In this document: positions 37,901 to 45,386 of the stretch, one piece after another
How positions within the stretch are numbered: position 1 is the stretch's first letter
Layout of the letters: each line of letters starts with the position of its first letter
Source: Arthrobacter sp. zg-Y769
GTDB lineage: Bacteria > Actinomycetota > Actinomycetes > Actinomycetales > Micrococcaceae
Assembly: GCF_020907405.1 (NCBI RefSeq)
Contig: NZ_JAJJOE010000001.1
Coordinates: forward strand, 1-64,000
DNA: 64,000 nt
Direction: 5' to 3'
The notes under the pieces: generated by a model
Told to the model about the DNA's origin: nothing
Databases searched by the model: none
What the model saw: the letters and a program-made list of their open reading frames with translations, nothing else
Program-made: the position numbers and the translations under genes

Positions 37901-38099
37901 GCTGGGGATCACCGGCGAGGGCGGTTTCATTTCACGTCCTCTGGCCATTGTGGTGATCGGCGGCCTGATCTCCTCGACCGCACTGACGCTGATCCTGGTG
38001 CCGGTGCTCTACCGTCTGGTGGAGGGAACCCGGGAGAAGCGGCAGCAGCGGAAGGCACAGGCGACAGCGCAAGCGAGCGAGGCAGAGGTTCGCGCCTAG
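34965..38099 (+). CDS. RND efflux transporter, HAE1/AcrB-like
   Basis: 1044 residues. Twelve membrane segments in two halves, N-terminal LSLSNRALIALITVFVAVFG, two large extracytoplasmic loops (~40-330 and ~550-850). The proton-relay pair is in GRVVDDSIVVIENIKRHL (two Asp, as in AcrB). C-terminal half has PFAATGAVLLLLLTGVPLG then LVGMLMLVGIVVTNAIVLMDLIN. The HAE1 group is common in Gram-negatives; here no adaptor (MFP) or outer-membrane gene is nearby, as for SwrC of Bacillus. Drug or lipid export is inferred. AAGGCAGG precedes the ATG. Confidence 0.93.
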   Translation: MDRLARLSLSNRALIALITVFVAVFGVISMSSLKQELIPSLEFPQISVITALPGASPEVVDAQISEPLEGALTAVEGLESSSATSRSGISTISLTFAYGTDLDRARGQVDRAISNSRQLLPDDANPQSLAGSISDFPIVYLAVSSDEPLAELNADLQRLTVPRLQKIEGVRTAEVTGGATRHVAILPDNAALASSGVTAAAIVDALENSGALLPAGTVQEDGRTLSIQVGAPLDSLEKISALPVESTESTPGSTPVTIGDVASVDITEDEASSITRTNGEATLAVSITKTPAGDTVGISHEVMDLLPSLQDELGGGAVFTVIFDQAPFIEKSISDLTTEGLLGLGFAVLVILVFLLSIRSTLVTAVSIPLSLLVTFIGLLAFGYSLNILTLGALTIAIGRVVDDSIVVIENIKRHLGYGEDKRTAILTAVREVAGAVTASTLTTVAVFAPIAFVGGLAGELFRPFAVTTTLALLASLLVSLTIVPVLAYWFLRSSPQVADPAAFRAEAEERESRTLLQRGYLPILRTTQRHPVYTVTAGLIILVATAAMTPLLPTNLLGDTGQNTFSVRQELPAGTSLDRTSEAAGEVEKVLDDVEGIKDVQVTMGTSTSGLAAFTSGGSSVANFTVITEEGVDQVALRDTVRSALEDVDDAGEVTLGSTGGGFGTSNTVDISLSAGDPADLQPASDAIVEAMSDLPGVAEASSNLSSSQPVVQVSIDRGKAVAAGLNEQQIAGLVASTISPLPAGTVRLGTDDLPVLIGEGTPITSLEQLNGISVPAGSGTVPLSALATVEEVEVPTSVSSSGGERTAVVSVSPDGDNLGATITEVQSRLADVDLPASVTAELSGAATQQNESFTQLGLALLAAIAIVYVIMVATFKSLLQPLILLVSIPFAATGAVLLLLLTGVPLGLPSLVGMLMLVGIVVTNAIVLMDLINQYRQPRGNEPAMNVEDAIFRGARQRLRPILMTALATVFALTPMALGITGEGGFISRPLAIVVIGGLISSTALTLILVPVLYRLVEGTREKRQQRKAQATAQASEAEVRA

Positions 38100-38154
38100 C
38101 CGGGCAGGTCGGCTGCCGGTACGCAGGGCTAGCCTCCTGGGTGAGGCGGCAGGC

Positions 38155-39944
38155 TCAGAAAGGTGGCACCGCATCCGGCTGCGGATCCGCAACCTGGCCA
38201 GCGGCCGCCTCCGTTTGTGGCGGTCCGAGTTCCAGGAACGGCTCCGTACGGTAGACGCGGCCGGTCGGCGAAGTCCACTCAATCACCCCTGGCGCGGGCT
38301 GACACGCTTTCCAGAAGCCCAGAGTCTTGAACCGGTGGTGCCGCCGGCAGAGGTGTTCCAGGTTTCCCTGAGCCGTGGGACCGCCGCGGGCCCAGTCGAC
38401 GGTGTGGTCAATGTCCGAAACCGCGGCGTTGACCCTACATCCGCTGAACCGACAGGTTCCGTCCCGGGCGCGAAGCCAGCGGCGGAGCCCGGCCGGGACT
38501 TTTCTGCGCCGTCCCACCCCGAGGATTTCTCTGGTCTTTGGGTCCTGAGCCAGCCCGGTCCAGCCGACGGCGTTGCGGGCCAGCCTGCGGGCTTCTTCGG
38601 CGCTGATGGGGCCGTAGCCGTGCAGTTCTGCCGGCTGGTCGTCGGCTCCGAAGAGGGTTTCGGCGCTGATCAGCACCATGATTTCGGTCCGAGGGACGAT
38701 TCCCTCGTCCGGTCCGGCTGGGTGATCGGGGCCGCCCTTCGATCCGCTGCCTAAGCCGGTTCCGTCCTCGCCCCGGTTGGCTGTGCCAGTGTCATTGCTG
38801 GTGTGGCCGGTGCCGGGCCGGACTCCGGTCGCGTCTCGGGTTCCGGCCTCGTCCGGGGTTCCGGGCGTCGTGAACAGTCCCCGGCTGCCGGCCATCAGCA
38901 GCTGCGCCAAAATATCTGCGCGGAGCTGAACAGCGGTCCGGGAATCCCCGGCCGCCTGTTCACCCCGCGCTGCAGTACTAAGCGTTGTGTAGATCTGCTG
39001 GGCTTCCGCTGCCCGCAGGTATGCCGACAGGCAGGACATGCCGTCCTCTTCGCGGTCCAGGGTGACCTTGCGCTGCTCGAACGCGGTCAGATGCCTCTTA
39101 CTGACGGTCTCGGGAAACTTCTTTTCGCGCAGCCGTCGAGCCTTGCAGGCGAACTGGGCGCGGGTCTGGCCGTCCGCTGCTGCCAGTAGGTCAGCTTCGA
39201 ACCCGGGCACTTCCGCGGCCGGCACGTTTTGGCACTGATCCAGGATCACCTGCGCGTGGGCGTAGCTCAGGCGTCCTTCTTCCAGGTTTTGCAGTGTTGC
39301 CGTCTGCGAAGTGCAGAGGCTCATCGCTTCACTGAGGAGCCGCTGACCGCTGACCTCGGAACATGCAGGATGGCCGCGCATTCAGACGCTGCAAGGCTAA
39401 AAGCCATCCCCGGTTCGATCCGCGCGGAAGGGGTATATCTGTCGTCCCGGAAGAGCTCCCCCATGCGGTTGACCAGGCGGGCCTGCAGCGCCTGCCCCCA
39501 GGAGATCAGGTGCGCGACCCGGCTGAGCGTTTCCCCTACTGCTTGGTCGTCGAACGATTCAAGGTTCTGCAGGGCGAGTGTCCCGGTAAAACCGTCCGGA
39601 TAACTGAAGGCAGGATTCCCGGCTTCGAAATCGTTGGCTGGGGCAGCTCCGGCATCGGGAGCTGAACTGCCGGCTTCGGATTCGGGGGTGGTGGGAGCTC
39701 CGGGATGAGCGGCCTCGGCGTGCCCGGCAGGAACGGGACCCGTGTCAGGGGCGGAATGGTCCGCTGACTCGGTGCCGGGCTTGGCATGTGCAGCCGCGGA
39801 AGGCTCAGTGGCCAGATCCGCCCGATATACCGCCAAAGTAACGGGAGGGCAGGGCGCCTCCGCTTCACCAGCCTGCCCCGCCGGCTGCTGGTCCTCATGG
39901 TCTGGCTCTTCAGTTGTCCGTCCGGTATTCCCGAGCTGATCCAT
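38155..39944 (-). pseudogene. DUF222/HNH endonuclease-domain gene, frameshifted
   Basis: Two overlapping minus-strand frames match the two parts of one DUF222-HNH protein. The first (39944-39321) has a Pro/Ala-rich 115-residue lead, then DUF222 up to ECAAILHVPRSAVSGS and stops. The second (to 38155) resumes at GQRLLSEAMSL, runs through the remaining DUF222 helices and ends in a complete HNH domain, CRVNAAVSDIDHTVDWARGG then LEHLCRRHHRFKTLG. Adding one G to CCGAGG at 39354-39359 restores HVPEVSGQRLLSEA, the family sequence. Such multicopy genes are frequent in Arthrobacter. It is a real mutation, a sequencing error, or less likely recoding. Confidence 0.82.
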
Positions 39945-40253
39945 ACCTCACGATTTCATCCGGCACTGACATTTCCCGCCCGAAAACAGGCCAAAAATGG
40001 TGCCCTCCAGAAACGAAAATTATCCGTCTTTTTACCCCGACTACCTACGTGTACGAGGCTGCGAGTTCTAACCCGGAATTCCCCTGTAAGCCCTTCTCTA
40101 CGCTCCAGCGTCGTCCTCAACCTTCAACGCCTCCGCCTCCCCAGCCCTCCCCCGGGAGCCCCACCCGGGAATGAACCATCCCAAGTCACGGTTGAAGGAT
40201 AAGTGCATGCATATGCATATACTTTAAGATCACCCCAATTTCCGGAGGCCAAC
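39945..40253. other. Intergenic region without a supportable gene
   Basis: 309 nt between the HNH gene (minus) and the monooxygenase (plus). Open frames here have no plausible start or family resemblance. The left part is AT-richer than average and should hold the HNH promoter (minus-strand GGATAAT stretch near 40010-40020). The right part holds the monooxygenase promoter and the palindrome at 40207-40218. Confidence 0.6.
40192..40223 (+). promoter_or_regulatory. Promoter of the luciferase-like gene with MarR-type palindrome
   Basis: TTGAAG (40192-40197) and TATACT (40218-40223) are -35/-10 candidates but with a 20-nt spacer, longer than usual. Between them, overlapping the -10 edge, is ATGCATATGCAT (40207-40218), a perfect 12-bp palindrome, a typical place for a repressor to block polymerase. 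The MarR gene at the end of the operon is the obvious candidate regulator. Confidence 0.55.
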
Positions 40254-41372
40254 ATGCAGATCGGTGTCTTCAGCGTCAGCGACATCACCCAGGATCCCGT
40301 CACCGGGCGGATTCCCACCGAGGCAGAGCGGATCAAGGCGGCCGTCGCCATCGCCCGCAAGGTCGAAGAGATCGGCATGGATGTCTACGCCACCGGCGAG
40401 CACCACAATCCGCCCTTCTACGCGAGCTCCCCCACCACTCTGCTGGGCTACATTGCCGCGCAGACCGAGCGGATCATCCTCTCCACCACCACCACGCTGA
40501 TCACGACCAATGACCCGGTCAAGATCGCCGAGGACTTCGCCATGCTCCAGCACCTCGCCGACGGCCGGGTGGACCTGGTCCTGGGCCGGGGAAACACCGC
40601 ACCGGTCTACCCCTGGTTCGGCAAGGATCCGCAGGATTCGGTGGAACTGACCGTGGAGAACTACAACCTCCTGCGCCAGCTGTGGGACAAGGAAACTGTG
40701 AACTGGGAGGGCAAGTTCCGCACTCCCCTGCGCAACTTCACAGCCACACCCCGCCCGCTCGACGGCGTCGCACCCTTTGTCTGGCACGGTTCCATCCGCA
40801 CGCCGCAGGTGGCCGAAATCGCCGCCTACTTCGGCGACGGTTTCTTCGCCAACAACATCTTCTGGCCGAAGGAGCACTACATGCAGCTGATCGGCCTGTA
40901 CCGCGAGCGCTACGAGCACTACGGCCACGGCCGTGCCGACCAGGCGATTGTGGGACTTGGCGGACAGTTCTTTATGCGTAAGAACTCCCAGGACGCCGTG
41001 AACGAATTCCGCCCGTACTTCGACAACGCCCCGGTGTACGGCCACGGGCCGTCCATGGAGGACTTCACCGCACAGACCCCGCTCACCGTGGGCAGCCCGC
41101 AGGAGGTGCTGGAGAAGACCCTGAGCTTCCAGGAGTACTTCGGCGACTACCAGCGCCAGCTGTTCCTGATCGACCATGCAGGCCTGCCGCTGAAGACAGT
41201 GCTGGAACAGCTGGATCTCTTCGGGGAATACGTACTCCCGGAACTGCGGAGGGAATTTGATTCCCGCCGCCCGAAGGATGTTCCCGAAGGACCCACGCAT
41301 GCTGCACGGGTGGCCGCCCGGAACGCTGCCGCAGACCAGGCAGCCGTCCCGCAGTCCCCCGCGGTTCAGTAG
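40254..41372 (+). CDS. LLM-class flavin-dependent oxidoreductase (luciferase-like)
   Basis: 372 residues, bacterial luciferase-like monooxygenase with an FMNH2-type fold. MQIGVFSVSDITQDP opens the barrel; VEEIGMDVYATGEHHNPPF is the family's second-strand motif (GEHH); LQHLADGRVDLVLGRGN and FVWHGSIRTPQVAEIAAYFGDGFF follow. GGAGG lies 5 nt before the ATG. The substrate is unknown. The next gene, a MarR regulator, starts 9 nt after the stop; the pair looks like a self-regulated detoxification unit. Confidence 0.93.
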   Translation: MQIGVFSVSDITQDPVTGRIPTEAERIKAAVAIARKVEEIGMDVYATGEHHNPPFYASSPTTLLGYIAAQTERIILSTTTTLITTNDPVKIAEDFAMLQHLADGRVDLVLGRGNTAPVYPWFGKDPQDSVELTVENYNLLRQLWDKETVNWEGKFRTPLRNFTATPRPLDGVAPFVWHGSIRTPQVAEIAAYFGDGFFANNIFWPKEHYMQLIGLYRERYEHYGHGRADQAIVGLGGQFFMRKNSQDAVNEFRPYFDNAPVYGHGPSMEDFTAQTPLTVGSPQEVLEKTLSFQEYFGDYQRQLFLIDHAGLPLKTVLEQLDLFGEYVLPELRREFDSRRPKDVPEGPTHAARVAARNAAADQAAVPQSPAVQ

Positions 41373-41381
41373 GCTGGGACG

Positions 41382-41837
41382 ATGCACCCTACCAATGACG
41401 TCACGGCGAAACAGGCAGCCGAAGCATGGGAGTCCCTGTTCCGCGTCCAGGTGGGCGTCATGCGGCGCCTGCAGCGGGATCCGGAGTTTCGGGAACTGAC
41501 CATGCGGGAGTACGACGTCCTGTTCAACCTGACGCGCTGCCCCGGAGGCTGGATACGGCTCAATGAGCTCAACGAGCACCTACTCATCAGCCAGCCCAGC
41601 CTGAGCCGGATGGTGGACCGGCTGCAGGCCCGGGGCCTGGTGCAGCGCCGGCCGGCAGAGCAGGACCAGCGCGGCGTCGAACTGGCGCTGACCGAGGAGG
41701 GCCGGGCGGTCCAGCGGCGCCTGGGCCGTATCCACGTGCGCGGGATCCATGAACTTCTCACTCCCGCATTGGACAGCGCCGAGCTGGACCGCCTGAAGGA
41801 ATTGACGGACAAGGTCCTGGCCAGCCTGGCCGACTAG
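41382..41837 (+). CDS. MarR-family transcriptional regulator
   Basis: 151 residues with winged HTH: MREYDVLFNLTRCPGGWIRL then LNEHLLISQPSLSRMVDRL, wing RRPAEQDQRGVELALTEEG. Lies 9 nt after the monooxygenase stop. TAGGCT, overlapping that stop codon, lies 6 nt before the ATG, so a leaderless internal promoter is also possible. It probably represses its own operon through the palindrome at 40207-40218. No Cys-based sensor is evident. Confidence 0.92.
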   Translation: MHPTNDVTAKQAAEAWESLFRVQVGVMRRLQRDPEFRELTMREYDVLFNLTRCPGGWIRLNELNEHLLISQPSLSRMVDRLQARGLVQRRPAEQDQRGVELALTEEGRAVQRRLGRIHVRGIHELLTPALDSAELDRLKELTDKVLASLAD

Positions 41838-41844
41838 CGTACGG

Positions 41845-43326
41845 CTAGGCCGCAGCCTCCTCCGACGCCGCCGCCGCCGCCAATGGAGGATCGGCAAACG
41901 CCAGCCGGGGCACGAGCAGCAGGACGGCGGCCGCGATAAACGCCGTCACTGAACACACAGCCCAGACTGTCAGGTAGCCCTGCAGCGGTGCCACCGTCCC
42001 GGCGTCGGCCGCTCCGCCCGCGAGGGCGTCCGCAGCTGCTCCGGCCAGTGCAATTCCGAAGACCGCCGAGGCGAAGGACCCGCCGATGGTCTTGGTGGTA
42101 TTGGTCAGTCCGGTCGCCATGCCGGTCCGGTTCAGCGGTGCCGCAGCAGCGGCAGCCGAGGGAAGCGCGGCCACCAGCGCTCCGGAACCGAGCCCGGCCA
42201 CCACCATGTTCATCAGGGCCTGCGGCAGGGTGTCGTGGAAGGGCAGGAAAAGCCCGTAACCGACGCCGACGAGGAGCGAGGCCCCCACCAGGGTGTTCCT
42301 CGGGGTGGTCCGCCGTGCCGCCAGCGGGAACAGCAGGGCACCTACGAGCAGGGCAAGGACATAGGTGCCGATAATGATGGACACCTGCGAGGCAGCCAGC
42401 CCCAGGCCGTAGCCGTGCAGACCGGGATCGGTGCGGGCGAAGGTGGACATGGGTGCCTGTGCACCAAGCACTGAGATGCCGAACAGCCCGGCGGTCAGCT
42501 GGACGGGCCACATGGACGGGCTGCGCAGCATCCGGAAGTCCACCAGCGGATCCTTCTGCCCGAGCTCGTACCGGACAAAGGGGATGAACGAGGCGACGCC
42601 GGCGGCAAGCACGGCCCACACCCACCAGGTGCCCGGACCGTTGATCCGCAGGAAGGTCAGCCCGGAGGTAAGCAGCAGCAGCCCGGCCGCCAGCAGTACG
42701 AATCCGGTCCGGTCCACGGTGCCGCCGTCCAGTGCCGTGGATTCCGGCACCCCGAAGTGCACCGCGAAAATGCACAGGGTCACCGCGGCGGCGGGCAGGC
42801 ACAGCGTGAACCAGAGCGGGAAGTGCTCCACCAGGACCCCGCCCAGCAGGGCACCGCCGATCACCCCCAGCTCCAGTGCACCCACCAGCAGTCCCGCCGC
42901 CTTGCGGGTAAGTACTGCCCGGTTGGGGGCATGGCGCACCCGGCTGAAGATCAGGGCAATCTCCATCGGCAGCCAGACCACGTAGAAGCCCTGGAGCGAC
43001 CACGCCGCCAGGAACGTCCAGAAATCCGGCGCGAAGGCCACGCCCCAGGAAGCCGCGGCGGTCAGGACCGTGGAAACCAGCAGGATGCGTTTGTGCCCGT
43101 AGATGTCCCCGAGCTTGGCCAGGATCGGTACGGCGAGCGCGCTGAGCATCAGCTGGGCGGATTCAAACCAGTTGACGTCGCCGTCGTCGATCCCCAGGTG
43201 GCGGGCAATGTCGGTGAGCAGGGGCGTGTAGTAGCCCTGCAGGATGCCGCTGGTGATTTCGACCAGCACCAGGAACCCCACGAGGGGCCCGATCATGCGC
43301 AGCCCGGGCAGGGACGGCGCGGGCAT
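41845..43326 (-). CDS. MFS transporter
   Basis: 493 residues, 14 or so hydrophobic segments, major facilitator superfamily drug:H+ antiporter type. Loop 2-3 motif A is in LAKLGDIYGHKRILLVSTV; another signature RVRHAPNRAVLTRKAAGLLVG follows. The C-terminal part ends with an Ala-rich tail. It starts at ATG overlapping the stop of the M20 peptidase by 1 nt (TGATG), so the two are translationally coupled. The natural partner substrate may be the peptidase's product, but this is inference. The MarR gene converges at the 3' end, 7 nt away. Confidence 0.92.
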   Translation of the reverse strand: MPAPSLPGLRMIGPLVGFLVLVEITSGILQGYYTPLLTDIARHLGIDDGDVNWFESAQLMLSALAVPILAKLGDIYGHKRILLVSTVLTAAASWGVAFAPDFWTFLAAWSLQGFYVVWLPMEIALIFSRVRHAPNRAVLTRKAAGLLVGALELGVIGGALLGGVLVEHFPLWFTLCLPAAAVTLCIFAVHFGVPESTALDGGTVDRTGFVLLAAGLLLLTSGLTFLRINGPGTWWVWAVLAAGVASFIPFVRYELGQKDPLVDFRMLRSPSMWPVQLTAGLFGISVLGAQAPMSTFARTDPGLHGYGLGLAASQVSIIIGTYVLALLVGALLFPLAARRTTPRNTLVGASLLVGVGYGLFLPFHDTLPQALMNMVVAGLGSGALVAALPSAAAAAAPLNRTGMATGLTNTTKTIGGSFASAVFGIALAGAAADALAGGAADAGTVAPLQGYLTVWAVCSVTAFIAAAVLLLVPRLAFADPPLAAAAASEEAAA

Positions 43327-44696
43327 CAGAGCGCCCCCATCAGGACCTTGTAGAACGCGATGCCCTCGCCGAACGTTTCGATGCCAAGCCTCTCGTTGTC
43401 GGCATGGATGCTGGCCCGGTCCGCGGCACTCATCCGGAAGGGGGCGAAGCGGTACACCGCGTCGCAGATGGACGTGAAGCGCCGCGCATCGGTTCCGCCA
43501 AGCATGATGTACGGCACCGGGACGGCATCCGGGAAGCACGTCCGGATGGTTTCCTCCAGCAGGGCGAACTGGGCGTTGTCCGTCGCGGAGACCGGCGAGG
43601 GCTCGTTGCCCTCCACCACGCGCAGGCCCACCTGGGGATCCCGGATGATCGAACGCAGCCGGGCCACCGTAGAGGCCACCGTCTCCCCGACGGCGACCCG
43701 GATGTTGGCATTGGCCGTGGCACGCGTGGCGAGGACGTTGGACCCCTTGCTCCCCCGCAGCTGGGTCACCGCGACGGTGGTGCGGGTCATCGCGTTGGGT
43801 TCGCCGCCGAGCAGGCCGAACACCCGGGTCAGCGCGCCGCGCAGATGTGCCGCGTTGCCCAGCACCAGGCGCGGCAGCAGCGGCGCCGATCCGGAAAGCC
43901 GCTGGACCATTTCCACGCTTACATCCGGCAGCGACGCAGGGAAAGGACGACGGTCCAGACGGACGACGGCGCGGGCCCGCCCCGCCGGCGCCCCCATCCG
44001 ATTCGGTGTGGAGGCGTGGCCGCCGGGATCGTCCACCGCCAGTTCGACGTCGAGGATGCCCTTTTCGGAGACGCCGACGACGGCGAGCGGAACGGTAACG
44101 AAGGGGAAGGCACCCGAGGCGACCGCTCCCCCTTCATCCAGCACCAGCCAGGGACGGATGCCGCGTTCCGCGAGCAGGGCAGCGGCAGCAGCAGCCGTGT
44201 CGCCGGCCGTTTCCTCATTGTTGCCGAAGGAGAAGTAGATGTCCCCCGCGGGTGCGAACCCCTCCGCGAGCAGCTGCTCGGCCGCCTCGAGCACGGCGGC
44301 CAGTGCGCCCTTGTCATCAAGGGCGCCGCGGCCTTCGATGGAGGTTTCCGTGACCGTGCCGGCGAACGGCGGGTAGTCCCACCGGTCCGGATCCTCCACG
44401 GGGACCACGTCATAGTGGGCCATCAGCACCGCGGGCCCCCGTCCGGATGCTGTGCCGCCCGGCGTGCCGGGCCAGCGGTACAGCAATCCGAACCCGTTGA
44501 CCCGCTCCAGCTGCAGGGCTGCGGAAACCCGCGGAAACAGTTCGGGCAGCGCAGCGATGAAGGCCTCGAACTGCTCCGTCTCCACTTCCTCCGGCACCCG
44601 CGAGGAGACGGTTCGGTAGGTCAGGAGCCGGGCAAGTTTCGGGGCGGCGGCGCGGCCCAGGGCAGCGGCGGATACGGCGGCGGGAGAGCTAAGCAT
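43326..44696 (-). CDS. M20-family metallopeptidase
   Basis: 456 residues; carboxypeptidase/deacylase with two-zinc centre. LMAHYDVVPVED gives the His-x-Asp ligands; IEGRGALDDKGALAAVLEAA the bridging Asp; FGNNEETAGDTA the catalytic Glu pair; and MLGGTDARRFTS a C-terminal ligand region. The central dimerisation domain (~200-330) is present. TACACT lies exactly 6 nt upstream of the ATG (leaderless). The substrate could be a dipeptide or N-acyl amino acid. It is followed, with a 1-nt overlap, by the MFS gene. Confidence 0.92.
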   Translation of the reverse strand: MLSSPAAVSAAALGRAAAPKLARLLTYRTVSSRVPEEVETEQFEAFIAALPELFPRVSAALQLERVNGFGLLYRWPGTPGGTASGRGPAVLMAHYDVVPVEDPDRWDYPPFAGTVTETSIEGRGALDDKGALAAVLEAAEQLLAEGFAPAGDIYFSFGNNEETAGDTAAAAAALLAERGIRPWLVLDEGGAVASGAFPFVTVPLAVVGVSEKGILDVELAVDDPGGHASTPNRMGAPAGRARAVVRLDRRPFPASLPDVSVEMVQRLSGSAPLLPRLVLGNAAHLRGALTRVFGLLGGEPNAMTRTTVAVTQLRGSKGSNVLATRATANANIRVAVGETVASTVARLRSIIRDPQVGLRVVEGNEPSPVSATDNAQFALLEETIRTCFPDAVPVPYIMLGGTDARRFTSICDAVYRFAPFRMSAADRASIHADNERLGIETFGEGIAFYKVLMGAL

Positions 44697-44724
44697 GGGC
44701 CGAGTGTAGCGGGTGTGCCGCCCA

Positions 44725-45201
44725 TCACATGCCGGCGTCCGCGGCGGCGTTCAGCAGCGGCAGCATCCGTCCCTGGAAGTGTGTGTTCAGCACAATCACC
44801 GAAGAGGTCCGCAGGACGGTGTTGGTGGCTACGATTGCGTCGATCACCCGCTGCAGGTCCGAATTGGACCGCGCGGCGACCCGGGCCAGCAGGTCGCTCT
44901 CACCGGAGACGGTATGCACCTCCTGGATTTCCGGAATCCGGGACAGCGCCGAGACCACTGCGTCATGGCCCGTATCCTGCCGGATGGTGAGCGAGCAATA
45001 GGCGACGACGTCGTACCCCAGGGCCTCGGCGTCGATCCGCGGACCCCACCCGGCAATCACTCCGGTCTCCTGCATCCGGTCCAGGCGCGCCTGGACGGTG
45101 GCCCGGGCAACGGCGAGCCGGCGCGAGGCCTCCAGCACCGACATCCGGGGGTTGTCGGTGAACAGTGTGACGATACGGGCATCCAGCGCATCCGTGGGCA
45201 T
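44725..45201 (-). CDS. Lrp/AsnC-family regulator
   Basis: 158 residues. HTH in LFTDNPRMSVLEASRRLAVARATVQARLDRMQ (residues ~13-45), then the AsnC/Lrp effector domain HDAVVSALSRIPEIQEVHTVSG and SDLLARVAARSNSDLQRVID. Amino-acid responsive. GGAAAGGA lies 4 nt upstream of the ATG; this inner ATG is preferred over one 42 codons earlier. Divergent from an amino-acid permease, the classical target arrangement, with an AT-rich site ACAAATTGT at 45235-45243 between them. Confidence 0.93.
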   Translation of the reverse strand: MPTDALDARIVTLFTDNPRMSVLEASRRLAVARATVQARLDRMQETGVIAGWGPRIDAEALGYDVVAYCSLTIRQDTGHDAVVSALSRIPEIQEVHTVSGESDLLARVAARSNSDLQRVIDAIVATNTVLRTSSVIVLNTHFQGRMLPLLNAAADAGM

Positions 45202-45386
45202 GGGGTCCTTTCCGGGACGAGGCACAGGCAGTGCACAAATTGTATAGGCAGCAAGGCTGCAGGGCGGACGGGAGGACACACAGACCGGCCTTAAGATGGA
45301 ATCCGGTGTACAGTTCCGCAGCGGCATCCCTGCCCGCAGGCGGCGGCACCGGCAGCCAATCCGTTCGTTCTAAGGCCTCCCCCGTT

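Noticed and set aside
39321-39381. Programmed ribosomal frameshift in the DUF222-HNH gene
   Set aside because: There is no slippery heptamer, internal SD-like signal or downstream pseudoknot apparent, and a one-base deletion explains the two frames.
45235-45243. ACAAATTGT as a firm Lrp binding site
   Set aside because: The 9-nt motif is too short and AT-rich sequences are expected by chance in a promoter; mentioned only in the gene entry.
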